Made by a program: the position numbers and the translations under genes. DNA of 64,000 bases from Candidatus Thorarchaeota archaeon. GTDB lineage: Archaea; Asgardarchaeota; Thorarchaeia; Thorarchaeales; Thorarchaeaceae. Where the stretch lies: the NCBI GenBank assembly GCA_019057475.1, contig DXJO01000006.1:194327-258326 (forward strand), given 5' to 3'. Positions 20,963-31,500 of this stretch are shown piece by piece. The notes beneath the pieces were generated by a model that saw only the letters and a list, made by a program, of their open reading frames with translations, made no database searches and was not told the DNA's origin. Within the stretch, counting starts at the first letter, position 1. Each line of letters opens with the position of its first letter.

Positions 20963-22132
20963 TTGCAGACATTGAAAGGAATCAATGCACTTGAGCGAAT
21001 TGAAGAGCGCTATCTCGCACTTCGCAAGCTCCTTACCGATTTGGTTGCTAATTCATCCTCCAGCACGCAGATTATGTCTGCATTACACAAGATTGGAGAA
21101 ATCGCAAAAGGGATGGCTTCTATCGGCGTATACATTGGGCCTGGCGAGTGGATTGCGCTGAATCCTACGGACAAAAGAGCGAACTGGCGGCCTGCCGAGA
21201 GGAGTGAAGCAGACCTCTTCACAAAAGCAATGAACGTGAGCACAGTGGAGTTCTGTGAAGGGCAATCCAGTTCCAGTCCTCTGATAGCAGTGTCCTCCGA
21301 AGGTCAAACTCCGTTGGTCTTGGTTATCACTGACATAAAGGATTCAAAATGGTCAGATTCGACTATCGAAGGCTTCAAGGAACTCATGCTTCCTCTCAGC
21401 TTAGCTGTCCAATATGCAATGTCACTTCAAGAGGCCAAGCGGTCAGCACGCCAGACAGATCTACTTCTTGACCTTCTTCTCCACGACATCAGGAATTTTA
21501 TCAGCATAACTCGAACCTCCCTGGAATTCCTAGAGATCGACTCCAGCAATGTGAACACAAGAGAGGAACATATCGCAATCGCATTAGACCAGACCGACGG
21601 CATAACCAACTTGCTTGCACGTGTGAAAGGCATTCTATCCAAGAAAGAACCAGGAGAATTGTCATCGGTGAATCTTATCGAAGCCTTGAGGGCGAGCATT
21701 AGCACCGTCACGTCACAGTATGGAAACGATATACTCGAGATTGGACTGAAAGACGAACTGGAAGATGGCACGCCCTTTGTGATTGCAGACCAGCTCTTAT
21801 CGGAGGTCTTTGTGAACATTCTCACCAATGCAATCAAATACACAGAAGAAGATACCAAGTGGATTGAAATTGATTGGAACCGCTGGAGTGTCAACCCCTC
21901 ATTCGTTGTGATATCGTTCTCTGACAGAGGTAGGGGGATTCCAGAACACCTCAAATCCAAAGTTATCGGGCGTTTTGCCCTCGAAAGCAGCACGGGTATG
22001 GGTCTTGGACTAAATGTCATTTTGCGACTTGTTGAGCAATAGGCTGGGTATCTCTGGTTCGAGGATAGGGTTAAAGGTGACCATAGCCAAGGCACCGTAG
22101 TAAACGTCGCTCTTCGTTTAGCTGGCGATTAG
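20963..22132 (+). CDS. sensor histidine kinase (GAF-like + HisKA + HATPase) with in-frame TAG at 22040-22042
   Basis: LLLHDIRNFISITRTSLEFLE (H-box), NILTNAIKYTEE (N-box), FSDRGRGIPE (G1), GMGLGLNVILRLVEQ (G2). The ORF track stops at the TAG, but the frame continues AGYLWFEDRVKGDHSQGTVVNVALRLAGD, the canonical HATPase C-terminus. Confidence 0.8.
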
Positions 22133-22155
22133 TTACAGGCACGGTCCTGAGTGAA

Positions 22156-22974
22156 TTACGGCTCAGGTGGAGGAACTGTCAGCTGCGCTCGTTCATTGAA
22201 CATCTCGCGCAGGAACAGACGCGACGTTATTAGAGCAGCAATCATGGCGGACAAGAAGATCATGATGAATATAATGACTTGATAGATGGCGGCCTCGAGT
22301 GGATTTACACCTCCGATAATCATTCCGCTCATTAGCCCCGGAATACTCACGATGCCAAGAGACGCGTACCGGTTCAAATTCGGCAGCAAGCCGGACCTTA
22401 TTGATTCACGAATTGTTAGCTCTGTTGCTTGCTTAGGCGTGGCGCCAAGAGCCAGGGCGGTTTCAAGGAGTGGTCTTTGCTTTTGGGCGTTTGACCACAT
22501 CCTGTCGATAACCAAGCTGGTTAGACCCATGCAATTCCCGATGAGCATGCCACCCATTGGAATGATGAATTCCCCAGGACCCGACCGCCAATCGATAATT
22601 TCCAGTACAACTACAACGGCCATGACAGAGAGAGCGCCGACCAAGATTCCCGGGAGAGTTGCACGCATGACCCCGGGAATGCGTTCCAGATTGCTTCTTG
22701 TCGTATGGCCGGCAAAGACGCCCATGAACGTCAGCACACCAAAAATGACAATCAAATCAGAGAGGGCAAAGATGTAGACCAGAATCAAGGCCATCAATAT
22801 GATTTGAATTGTACCCCGAATCGTGCCTACGATCAGTTTGTGTCCTATGCCGATTCCTTGCCATTTTGTTACTATGATAAGGACAGCCAGCAGTATCATC
22901 GCGGCGGCGTAGCGTTGGAGCATCACAGTGTACTGCTCTGGAATCTGAAATAGGGCGAATAGATCTAATTGCAT
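22156..22974 (-). CDS. ABC transporter permease, FetB/YbbM (UPF0014) family
   Basis: Polytopic; PMGGMLIGNCMGLTSLVIDRM and ALALGATPKQAT, LNRYASLGIVSIPGLMSGMIIGG. Confidence 0.88.
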   Translation of the reverse strand: MQLDLFALFQIPEQYTVMLQRYAAAMILLAVLIIVTKWQGIGIGHKLIVGTIRGTIQIILMALILVYIFALSDLIVIFGVLTFMGVFAGHTTRSNLERIPGVMRATLPGILVGALSVMAVVVVLEIIDWRSGPGEFIIPMGGMLIGNCMGLTSLVIDRMWSNAQKQRPLLETALALGATPKQATELTIRESIRSGLLPNLNRYASLGIVSIPGLMSGMIIGGVNPLEAAIYQVIIFIMIFLSAMIAALITSRLFLREMFNERAQLTVPPPEP

Positions 22975-22975
22975 T

Positions 22976-23629
22976 CTAGGACGCCTCCGATAGGTTTTCC
23001 AACTCTAGGACTCTAGAGGTGAAACGTTCTGCCTGCTCTTTGTTGTGTGTCACAATCAAGACGCCCATCTGGTGATCACTCAGAAGACTATTGATTGTCT
23101 TCTCCACGGCCAACGCCGAATCTGTATCGAGGGCAGAAGTAGGTTCATCGAGGAGTAGCACATTGGGTTTGAGCAGGAGTGCGCGAGCTATTGCCACGCG
23201 TTGTTTTTGACCACCTGAGAGGTTCTCAGCATTACCATCCAAGTCTATTGGCCAGAGCTGAACCTCCCGCAGTATTGCTTTCAGTTGTTCATCCTCAGTG
23301 GTCATCCCGTGAACCTTTAACCCCCACACGAGATTCGCTCTAACCGTGCCGGGAAACATCTTGGCTTCTTGGGGGACCATCACTACTCTCCGACGTAGCT
23401 CTTGAGGATTCCATTCTCTAACATCCTTCTCTTGAAACCGCACACTTCCGGAAGTGGGTGACAGGAGATCGTTGACGATTCGAAGCAGTGTACTCTTCCC
23501 ACATCCAGAAGGTCCAGTGATTCCATAGGTTTCATTGTGGTGCAAGATAAGAGAAACATTCCTCAGTACTTGCTTCCCTTCAAATGCCATAGAAACCTTC
23601 TCTAGCTCTAGTATCGGAGCGTCAGGCAT
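22976..23629 (-). CDS. ABC transporter ATP-binding protein (FetA-like)
   Basis: Walker A GPSGCGKSTLL, signature LSGGQKQRVAIARAL, Walker B VLLLDEPTSALD; adjacent to the FetB-like permease. Confidence 0.92.
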   Translation of the reverse strand: MPDAPILELEKVSMAFEGKQVLRNVSLILHHNETYGITGPSGCGKSTLLRIVNDLLSPTSGSVRFQEKDVREWNPQELRRRVVMVPQEAKMFPGTVRANLVWGLKVHGMTTEDEQLKAILREVQLWPIDLDGNAENLSGGQKQRVAIARALLLKPNVLLLDEPTSALDTDSALAVEKTINSLLSDHQMGVLIVTHNKEQAERFTSRVLELENLSEAS

Positions 23630-23751
23630 AGATATTTCAATCCTAGATACTAACGGATTGCATCGTTGTTAAAACTGCTAGTATCAGTAACTTGGTACCA
23701 TAATGGTCATAAGGCAAGCTCTTAGTTCGCTCTTGCTGAGTGTGAAACTGG

Positions 23752-24549
23752 ATGGATGAATCTGACGCTGAACAGGATATGGTGCTGATTGAAGGAAGAT
23801 CAGAAACCATCCGAATTGTTGTTGGAGTTGTTCTTGCGGCCCTTTATGCGGTTTTGGCACTTCTTCCTATGAGTGGCTTTGTGGGGGCTGGAGGCATCAC
23901 TAGTATCCTGAGCTTCGCAGTTATCATTGCACCTCTCTTCGGATTGCTGCTTGGACCAACCAGGGGTTTTGTCTTCGGTTTGATAGCTGGAATACTAGCG
24001 TATGTAGTGACTCTGCCCGTCGGTACAAGCGTCTACATATTGCTGCCACTAACAATCCTAGGTCCGGCAGTCGCCGGGCTTTTCACAGGGCTCGCGATGA
24101 GGAGAATTACCAAGATTCGAGGCGTTCGCCTGCCTGGCCCAATCTTGACAGCGCTATTTCTAGCTGCAATAATCGTGCTGTACGAGATTCCCAACCACAG
24201 CGCCTGGTGGTTCATGACGCCCTACATGCTCGCATTGATTATTGTGTTGCTCCTGCAGGTGAGAAGCATTGAATTCAATCCTGATAGGCAAGGGCCCTTG
24301 AGGTACCTGCAGCTCCTTCCGTACACATTCATCGGCGCGATGCTTGACCACTCTATGATGGCGATGGGCTCTGTGTATCTCTTGACACTGGAGCCAGCGG
24401 TCTTTGGTTTCGTTATATTTCCGTTGATGCTGTTGGAGCGTGGGCTTGCGGCGATTGTCGGTGCCATGGTCGCATCTGTTGTGCTGGGCGCATTCCGCAA
24501 CGAGGTGTGGATCAAAATTCAGGTTTCCTCGGCTGAATCCAGTGTCTGA
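23752..24549 (+). CDS. ECF-transporter S-component-like membrane protein
   Basis: 265 aa, about six TM segments, with GLLLGPTRGFVFGLIAGILAY. Confidence 0.6.
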   Translation: MDESDAEQDMVLIEGRSETIRIVVGVVLAALYAVLALLPMSGFVGAGGITSILSFAVIIAPLFGLLLGPTRGFVFGLIAGILAYVVTLPVGTSVYILLPLTILGPAVAGLFTGLAMRRITKIRGVRLPGPILTALFLAAIIVLYEIPNHSAWWFMTPYMLALIIVLLLQVRSIEFNPDRQGPLRYLQLLPYTFIGAMLDHSMMAMGSVYLLTLEPAVFGFVIFPLMLLERGLAAIVGAMVASVVLGAFRNEVWIKIQVSSAESSV

Positions 24550-25142
24550 ATAACAATCTCAATTGCTCGGACGATGCTTTCGAGGGGCATTGTGGCAAGC
24601 TCCATCTTATCCTTCTCAAGGGCTTGAGAGGGCAGCGGTGGCAAGTGTATGAACGTGACACGCGCGCGAATCTTGCCTGTCGCAATTCTGTGGAGGATAC
24701 TGAATAAAATCCAATTGCATCCATATGTTCCTGCGTGATAGCTGACGTAAGCAGGAATTCCCTCACTTTTAAGAGCCTCTACAAGTGGATGAGGGTCAAT
24801 GTTTGCGTAGTAGGCCGCCGGTGCATCTGCATCAATCACATCAGTTTCCGGAGTGTTTCCCCAGTTATCAGCGCGCTTTGTGCCCAATGCGTTGATAGCA
24901 ATGCGTTCAATGGATACCGTAGCTCTGCTGGCTTGGCCACAACACAAGATGACCTGTGGGTTATGAGCAGCCAACAGCTCCTCAAGCTTATCCAAGGCTG
25001 TCGCATAGTCGAGCGGAAGGGTAGCCCCTACGATGTCGTATCCTGCAATCTTTCGCCCACTGATTGCCTTCACTAGTTCATCTGAGGGGTTTATGCTGTA
25101 TCCATTAAAGGGCTCGAACCCTGTAGCAAGCAGTTTTGACAT
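24519..25142 (-). CDS. pcp: pyroglutamyl-peptidase I (C15)
   Basis: LATGFEPFNGYSINPS, LCCGQASRATVSIERIAIN, YVSYHAGTYGCNWILFSILH. Confidence 0.9.
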   Translation of the reverse strand: MSKLLATGFEPFNGYSINPSDELVKAISGRKIAGYDIVGATLPLDYATALDKLEELLAAHNPQVILCCGQASRATVSIERIAINALGTKRADNWGNTPETDVIDADAPAAYYANIDPHPLVEALKSEGIPAYVSYHAGTYGCNWILFSILHRIATGKIRARVTFIHLPPLPSQALEKDKMELATMPLESIVRAIEIVIQTLDSAEET

Positions 25143-25308
25143 CCATCCACTTCATTTCATAGCATTGTGATCGTGTTTCGTCATATACGCAACCAGATAT
25201 CGAAGCAGAGGGATATTGATATAATGCATCCTATCAGTCTTGCAGCACCTCTAGAGGAGATAGGAAAAGGGAAATCTCGCTCATAGAGCCAGCCCCCTTC
25301 AACTTAAG

Positions 25309-28300
25309 CTAACTGCCACCTCGTTTTCTCAGGAAAATTACGATCCCAATCATTAGCACAACTAAGCCTGCTGAGATTCCCAAAATCATGCCGAAATCAA
25401 AGATTGGAGTTGTCGTTTCTGTGGGCGTCGTGGGCGTTGGTGGCGTTTCGACAGGCTCCGTATACGGATTTACTGTGACAATGACCTCGTCAGATACTAA
25501 ATTTCCGCCATAGTCAATGACCACGATTGTGACATTGTAGACTCCTTGTGCCCAGTTGCTAATTCCCATCTCTATGGGGTAGCCTGAACTCCAAACTCCC
25601 GAGCGGAAGACGACACCATCTCGGTATATCAGGAATTCATGCGGATGGTCGTCTGTTGCCGTCCACTCAATCATGAGACCATAGTCTTCTTCGCCTTCAG
25701 TGTATTCGACGTCATCAGGATGACTGATCTCTGGCAAAATGCTGTCTGTCACCGTGATGCTAAAGATGACTGACGCGTAATTGTCGTAAGGGTCAAATGC
25801 TCTGACCTCTAACCAAAATACGCCGGGCCACCACAATGAAGATGAGTTGGTAATCACGCCAGAGGAGTCTATGTAAAACTGCTCCGTGACATTCAGCCAC
25901 CATTGATCAATGCCAGATGGGTCAGTTGCGTTCAAATCGTACCGAAATTCATCAGTGTACTCTACAGTCTGATCCGTAGGTAATGGATGCCATTCAGGGC
26001 CTGTCGTATCCTCCACAGTCACTGTGAAGACTGCTACGAGCTCAAAGCCTTGGAAATTCATTCCTGATACGCGTAGCTCGTATGCACCAACCGCTAGCGG
26101 AGTGATGTTTGTAATAACCCAGTTCCCATCAATGGTGAAATGAACTATGTCGCTAACCACCATGTTCAGGGGTTCAGGAGCAGTAGCATTCAGGTCGTAC
26201 CGGAAGCTATGGTCGAACTCGACTATTTGATCTACAGGTTCTTCCACCCATGATGAGGGCAGTTCTGGAAAACCGGGTGTCATTAATGGATACTGATCCT
26301 CGTTGCTAGCGCTACCTGGAATTGGGTGAGGTGTATCCCCAATCCCATCTGCATTGCCGTCAGAGCCAGTATAGTTCAACCAGTAGTTATGGTGGATGAA
26401 GTTATCTTCTCCGTCATCAACCGCGTTGTTGGAATTATTCGCAAAGGTGTTCCAGAAAATTGAGCACTTGATTGCACGATCATCAATGTAGAGTCCATAC
26501 CTGGTGTTGTTGGCACATGTGTTGTTCATCAGTGTGGCAAACTCGTAATACTCAATGGAGATGCCATCACGACTGTTGTTAAAGCAGAAGTTGTCCACAA
26601 TCAGGATGTACGATGAATAGAAACCCCCTACATGGATCCCATCAAAGCTATTGTTGACGCACGTATTGTTCGAGATTATGCCCCCCACGATATTACCCAT
26701 TACAATACCAGTGGAGCCATTGCTGCATGTGTTGTTATCAACTGTCGTGTAGTCACAATTGCTACGGATACTGATGCTGGTGCTGGGAGTTGTAACGGTA
26801 TTGTTTGCAATAACGCAGTGTTCTGAATCCTCCAAGTGGATCCCAACTCCACAGTTACCGATAAGATTGCCAGCGACTGTGACCCATTCGGAGTATTCGA
26901 GTTTGATACCCTCCCAAAGGTTATCGCAACAGGTATTATTCAATGCGGAGCTGTAGTCAGCATTTCGCAAGGTCATCCCTGTGCCATCGTTGTATTGGCA
27001 TGTGTTGTTTACAATAGCGCTTCCGTGACTCGAGTGGATTCGAATTCCCTCATCGTAATTCCAACTGCAATTATTGTTAGCAATAGTGTTGTTTTCCCCA
27101 ACTAAATCGTAGATGCCGCGATAATTGCGCATGCACGTATTATTAGCCACGGTGTTGAATGTGCTTTCATCAGTGGAACCAACATTCGCAGAGATATAGA
27201 TACCAGTCCGTAGATTGTCGGTACACGTATTATTGGCAACTAGATTGTGTGGACCACATCGTTCCAAGTTGATGCCATGAATGCAATTCGTGACTGTATT
27301 ATTAGTGACTGTAGAATAATTCGAACGCACCAACTGAATACCAACTGAGCAGTTAGCCATAGTCTGATCTTCAACAACTATACCGGAACACGCAACAATG
27401 ATGATTTGTCCAGCTTCCGCTGGGACGATTTCCCCAACCTGATCCTGCAGGTATACTAACGGAAGACCATTGACAGTGTTATCAGTGACTTGCTCCTGCC
27501 GGACAAAAATTTCAAAACGGGGTTCCAGAAACAAGCCGCAGCCTATCATGGTGTTGTTGGCGACAGTATTGCCACCCGACTCGTGTAGCAGTATCGCATA
27601 CTTTCCATTGTCGATGAAAGTGCTGTTGGCAATAGTATTGTCATTGCAATAATGACCAATACTTATCCCCGTGTCGCCATTCTCAGTGAACGTGTTGTTG
27701 TAGATAGTGTGAGAGCCATTATATAACATGTAGATGCCTACGTCGTCTTGCATGAATCTATTGCTGGAAACATTGACATCGCTTGAGTGATCCAAATAGA
27801 GACCATAGGCATTACCAATGAACGTATTGTTGTAGATTGAAAATCCAGGGGTGTGTTCTATAGCTATCCCGAAGTTGCAGCTCGTAAGAGTGTTGTTGAT
27901 TATCGCTGCTGAACCACAATCCTGCATGCGCATTCCGTAGGTATTGTCTTCACAGAGATTGCTGACCAGTTGTGCGTTACTCACATTCAGTAGGTGGATG
28001 CCTATTCCGCCGGCTCCTCCATTATCCCGCACAGTGCAATTCAGAATGATGAAGTGAGCTCGTGTATTCCATATAGCAATGCAGTCATCACTTCCTCCCG
28101 TGATGTTGTAGTTCTCGATGCGGTATGGGTCTTCATCTGTACCTGCTCCAGGCCACCCTTGACTAGCGAAATCTGCATCACCATTAATCGATATGACTGC
28201 ATGCGGTATATGCCCAGCTGTAGCGATTTTCTTGGTGAATGTAATTCGATTAGTATCCACCTCTTCCGAGATGGCAATTTCAGGAGGGATAGTCAATAGA

Positions 28301-28377
28301 AGAAGTCCAAAGATTGCAATGATGGTCAGTGAATTCGCTATCCCTCCATGCTTAGTGGTAACTCCACAAATACGCAT
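25309..28377 (-). CDS. NosD-like right-handed beta-helix surface protein with C-terminal TM anchor
   Basis: 1022 aa; many NNTxxxNxxGI repeats; signal-like N-terminus; Ig-like modules, Thr/Pro stalk, TM, RKRGGS. Confidence 0.88.
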   Translation of the reverse strand: MRICGVTTKHGGIANSLTIIAIFGLLLLTIPPEIAISEEVDTNRITFTKKIATAGHIPHAVISINGDADFASQGWPGAGTDEDPYRIENYNITGGSDDCIAIWNTRAHFIILNCTVRDNGGAGGIGIHLLNVSNAQLVSNLCEDNTYGMRMQDCGSAAIINNTLTSCNFGIAIEHTPGFSIYNNTFIGNAYGLYLDHSSDVNVSSNRFMQDDVGIYMLYNGSHTIYNNTFTENGDTGISIGHYCNDNTIANSTFIDNGKYAILLHESGGNTVANNTMIGCGLFLEPRFEIFVRQEQVTDNTVNGLPLVYLQDQVGEIVPAEAGQIIIVACSGIVVEDQTMANCSVGIQLVRSNYSTVTNNTVTNCIHGINLERCGPHNLVANNTCTDNLRTGIYISANVGSTDESTFNTVANNTCMRNYRGIYDLVGENNTIANNNCSWNYDEGIRIHSSHGSAIVNNTCQYNDGTGMTLRNADYSSALNNTCCDNLWEGIKLEYSEWVTVAGNLIGNCGVGIHLEDSEHCVIANNTVTTPSTSISIRSNCDYTTVDNNTCSNGSTGIVMGNIVGGIISNNTCVNNSFDGIHVGGFYSSYILIVDNFCFNNSRDGISIEYYEFATLMNNTCANNTRYGLYIDDRAIKCSIFWNTFANNSNNAVDDGEDNFIHHNYWLNYTGSDGNADGIGDTPHPIPGSASNEDQYPLMTPGFPELPSSWVEEPVDQIVEFDHSFRYDLNATAPEPLNMVVSDIVHFTIDGNWVITNITPLAVGAYELRVSGMNFQGFELVAVFTVTVEDTTGPEWHPLPTDQTVEYTDEFRYDLNATDPSGIDQWWLNVTEQFYIDSSGVITNSSSLWWPGVFWLEVRAFDPYDNYASVIFSITVTDSILPEISHPDDVEYTEGEEDYGLMIEWTATDDHPHEFLIYRDGVVFRSGVWSSGYPIEMGISNWAQGVYNVTIVVIDYGGNLVSDEVIVTVNPYTEPVETPPTPTTPTETTTPIFDFGMILGISAGLVVLMIGIVIFLRKRGGS

Positions 28378-28503
28378 GGCTTCTACCTTCCTCTCTTCGT
28401 AGTGTTGAACAACTGGCCGCGAAGCTATTAAGTTTTATCGAAATCGAAGCCCTGCCCGACAAGTCACCAATTGCTTCTTCATAAAGAAAAAGGGGGTGCC
28501 CCA

Positions 28504-28523
28504 CGGGTCTAAGAAGCGACCCG
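28504..28523 (-). terminator. hairpin followed by T-run downstream of the 1252-aa gene
   Basis: CGGGTC-taagaagc-GACCCG; on the minus strand followed by CCCCTTTTTC. Confidence 0.45.
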
Positions 28524-28573
28524 GGGAGCTCACAGCAGCTCCTTTGCAGGGTGACCGCTCTGATTTGTACTAC

Positions 28574-31500
28574 TTAGCTCTTTCCTCGTTTTTTCATGAC
28601 TATGACTATCACGATTATCGCAACAACTCCACCAGCAGCACCGATCATGATAATCAAAGTCATGAGATCCAATGGGACCCCGGTGTCAGTCGTACCTGTC
28701 GTCGTGGTTGTAGTTGTGGTTGTTGTAGTCACAGCTTCGGTCACGGTGACAATCACTGTATCACTCGTCAATCGACCTTCGCGGTCGTATACAGTACAGG
28801 TATAATTGTAGGTTCCAACTTCAAGTCCATCAAGAGAGATTACTATATTCCCTCCGTCCCAAGTGTCTGACTCAAAGACAGACCCATTCTCTAAGACCTG
28901 ATAGGTTGCTGGGTCGGTATCAAAGACAACCCATGTGAGTTCGTTACCCGTACTATCCTCTTCTATCGACATGTCCGAAGGTCCTTCAATGGTTGGCGCT
29001 ATTATATTCTGAACAGTCACCTCCACACTGTCCATGGTAGATCGGCCATTCATATCGAATAAGACAATACTATGATTGTGTATCCCGACTGTCATGTACG
29101 GAGTTAGATTATGAACAATGCGATGACCAGCCTCCCAGGAGCCACTACCCACATTTACTCCATCAACGAAGATGATGTAGTTGGTTGGATAATTACCAGA
29201 CGCCACCCACTGAATGGTGGGGCTTGTGGCATCTTCAGGCAAGTCCAAGTCAGGAGGACTAGATACAATTGGATCACGACCAAGCAGTGGCAGCACATCT
29301 GAGGAAACCAATTCTCCGCTCCCTATGGCAGTTCCGTATTCGACAATCATCCCACTGAATTTCAAAACTGAGATGTAATACAAGCTACCACCGAGGACAG
29401 CTTCAAGAATATGAGTTTCATACCCATTCCAGCTCCCTTCTCCAGTAACGGTGGCAATTTGGTTCCAGAGTTGGAAACAGCTCTTGTCACCTATACTAGC
29501 AGCAGGACGCGCATCTTCAGTAATCGTTTCCTGATACGGAATACGTTCGGGTGCCGCCAGGTTAGTGAACCACATGAAGCATGAGTGCAAAAAGTATGGT
29601 GTTACTGGCCATGTCTGACCTTCTTGTGAGATCCATCCGTTGAGAACATTCACAACAATCCAACTCTCAGAGATCACCCATTCACCCATGTACTGTGCAA
29701 TGGTCAATGTGCAATTGAGTTCGAACTGCGAAATCCACGAGTCATAGGTTGTGTTGATATGCATGACTTCCATTCCCAAAGCGATGAACACGAAGTGGCT
29801 ATAACTATCAGCTGGGATGTCAGCTATCGGCACAACATACTCAGAGGTTATTGAAACCGTGTCGTTGGTAATGGCTCCGGAAGGATAAGCTCCCAACAAT
29901 GAAATCACATTCGTCCCATTTTGGAAGACGGGGACAACCAGACCATTATTCGGATACGCACTTACGTGGTACACAGTGAAAACTTCCATACCATTTACAC
30001 GAGCAGTCAGGTTTTCCATCTGAGCGAAATTGGTCGCTGAATAACTAACGAATACGCTTCCTCCGACCAGAGTTGCTCCTGGTGTTGGATCCAATATCGT
30101 CAGTTCCTCAATTGACACAATAACCGTGTCCCTATTGTTAGTAACATAGACTTCACCCGTCACGGGCGCCACAAAGGATGTGATGTTTGCGGTCCCTGCA
30201 TGATCTACTACGATTGGCACAATGAGCTCAGTCCATTCGCCCGAATCAAGGGATGCTACGTTGAGAGTTGCTTCAAGTGTTTCATCTATCCATAGCTCTA
30301 AGGCGAAACTTGTTTCAGTCGAACCGCCCTGGTTAACCAGATCTATAATGCAAGTTGTTTCTTGACCCCGTCCCACTCCCTGTGGTTGAATGACAACTGT
30401 GCTGAGATCATGATCCTGTACTGTGAGCCAGTTCTCTACGATGTTTGTAAAAAGCTGGCGGTTGTCCTCTTCGTCAATGAACCCTTCAAAGCTTTGTGCA
30501 AGTGAGAGTATCTTGGTTGCGCCGAGTTCCACACTAACACCAAAGGGATACAAACCATCGGGCGAGTAGATGAGTTTTCGTCCTGGTGTTGTGACTTGAA
30601 ACTCCTCTTGCATAATTCCCACCCACAGGCTACTGATGCTTTCCATCAATGGATGTGAAGCATCAAAGCTAGTTGTAGTATCATGATATATATGCTCTCC
30701 TCCACTAAAACTGATGCCATACGGAGCTATTATTGATCTGACAGAATTCGATAGGGAACCATCGCCCATTGTTACTAGAATGCCACCACTGGAGAGATAA
30801 GACTCAACTGCAGCAATATCATAATCAGGCCAGATGTACTTGTTGCTTGTAACAAAGAGGATATCATAGGAATCAAGGTTGGTTTCAGAGAGGTTGCCTC
30901 TCAACTCAACGGTGATGTGACCCAGCATCTGATAGTGATCGAAGACGTCCCATATTTCCATCTCTTGATGTGCATATATCATTCCAATCGTCGCAACGGT
31001 TCGATTATACAAGACCGTGACATTGTCCGCACCGTAGTTGAGGGCTTCGTCGTAGGCTACCACAGTGATATTGACCCATTGCTCATTTGGAATTGCTAGG
31101 TACGTTTCTACTGCCCAAGGCTCAAGTGTAGTATGCAATACTCCATCCACTAGGACTTCGATTGCTGAAATATCGAAGTTTTCAGTCACAGACCAGTTAA
31201 CCTTTCCATCGGATAATTCAGTATCATTAAGCGGATAATCAATCGTTACCGTAGGTGATGTCAAGTCAACTGCCAAGTCCGTGGAGTAGCTATAATTAAC
31301 CCCTCCAGTTTCCATCTTGATTTCTATGTTATGCCAGTTTTCTGATAGTCCAGTGAGAGAGTAGTTCATTGACGATGTGCTTCCATTATAGGCAAAGTCC
31401 AGGTAGACATGGAAATCATCGATTGATGCGCTGGAGCGTGCATACCATGTTATGTTGAAGTCTGTGGAGCTTGTAACAATCGGAGAGGGGCCCCATATGA

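Noticed and set aside
21427-22095. 222-aa minus-strand ORF opposite the histidine kinase
   Set aside because: Antisense to a gene with clear family motifs; Ser/Arg-rich composition typical of shadow ORFs.
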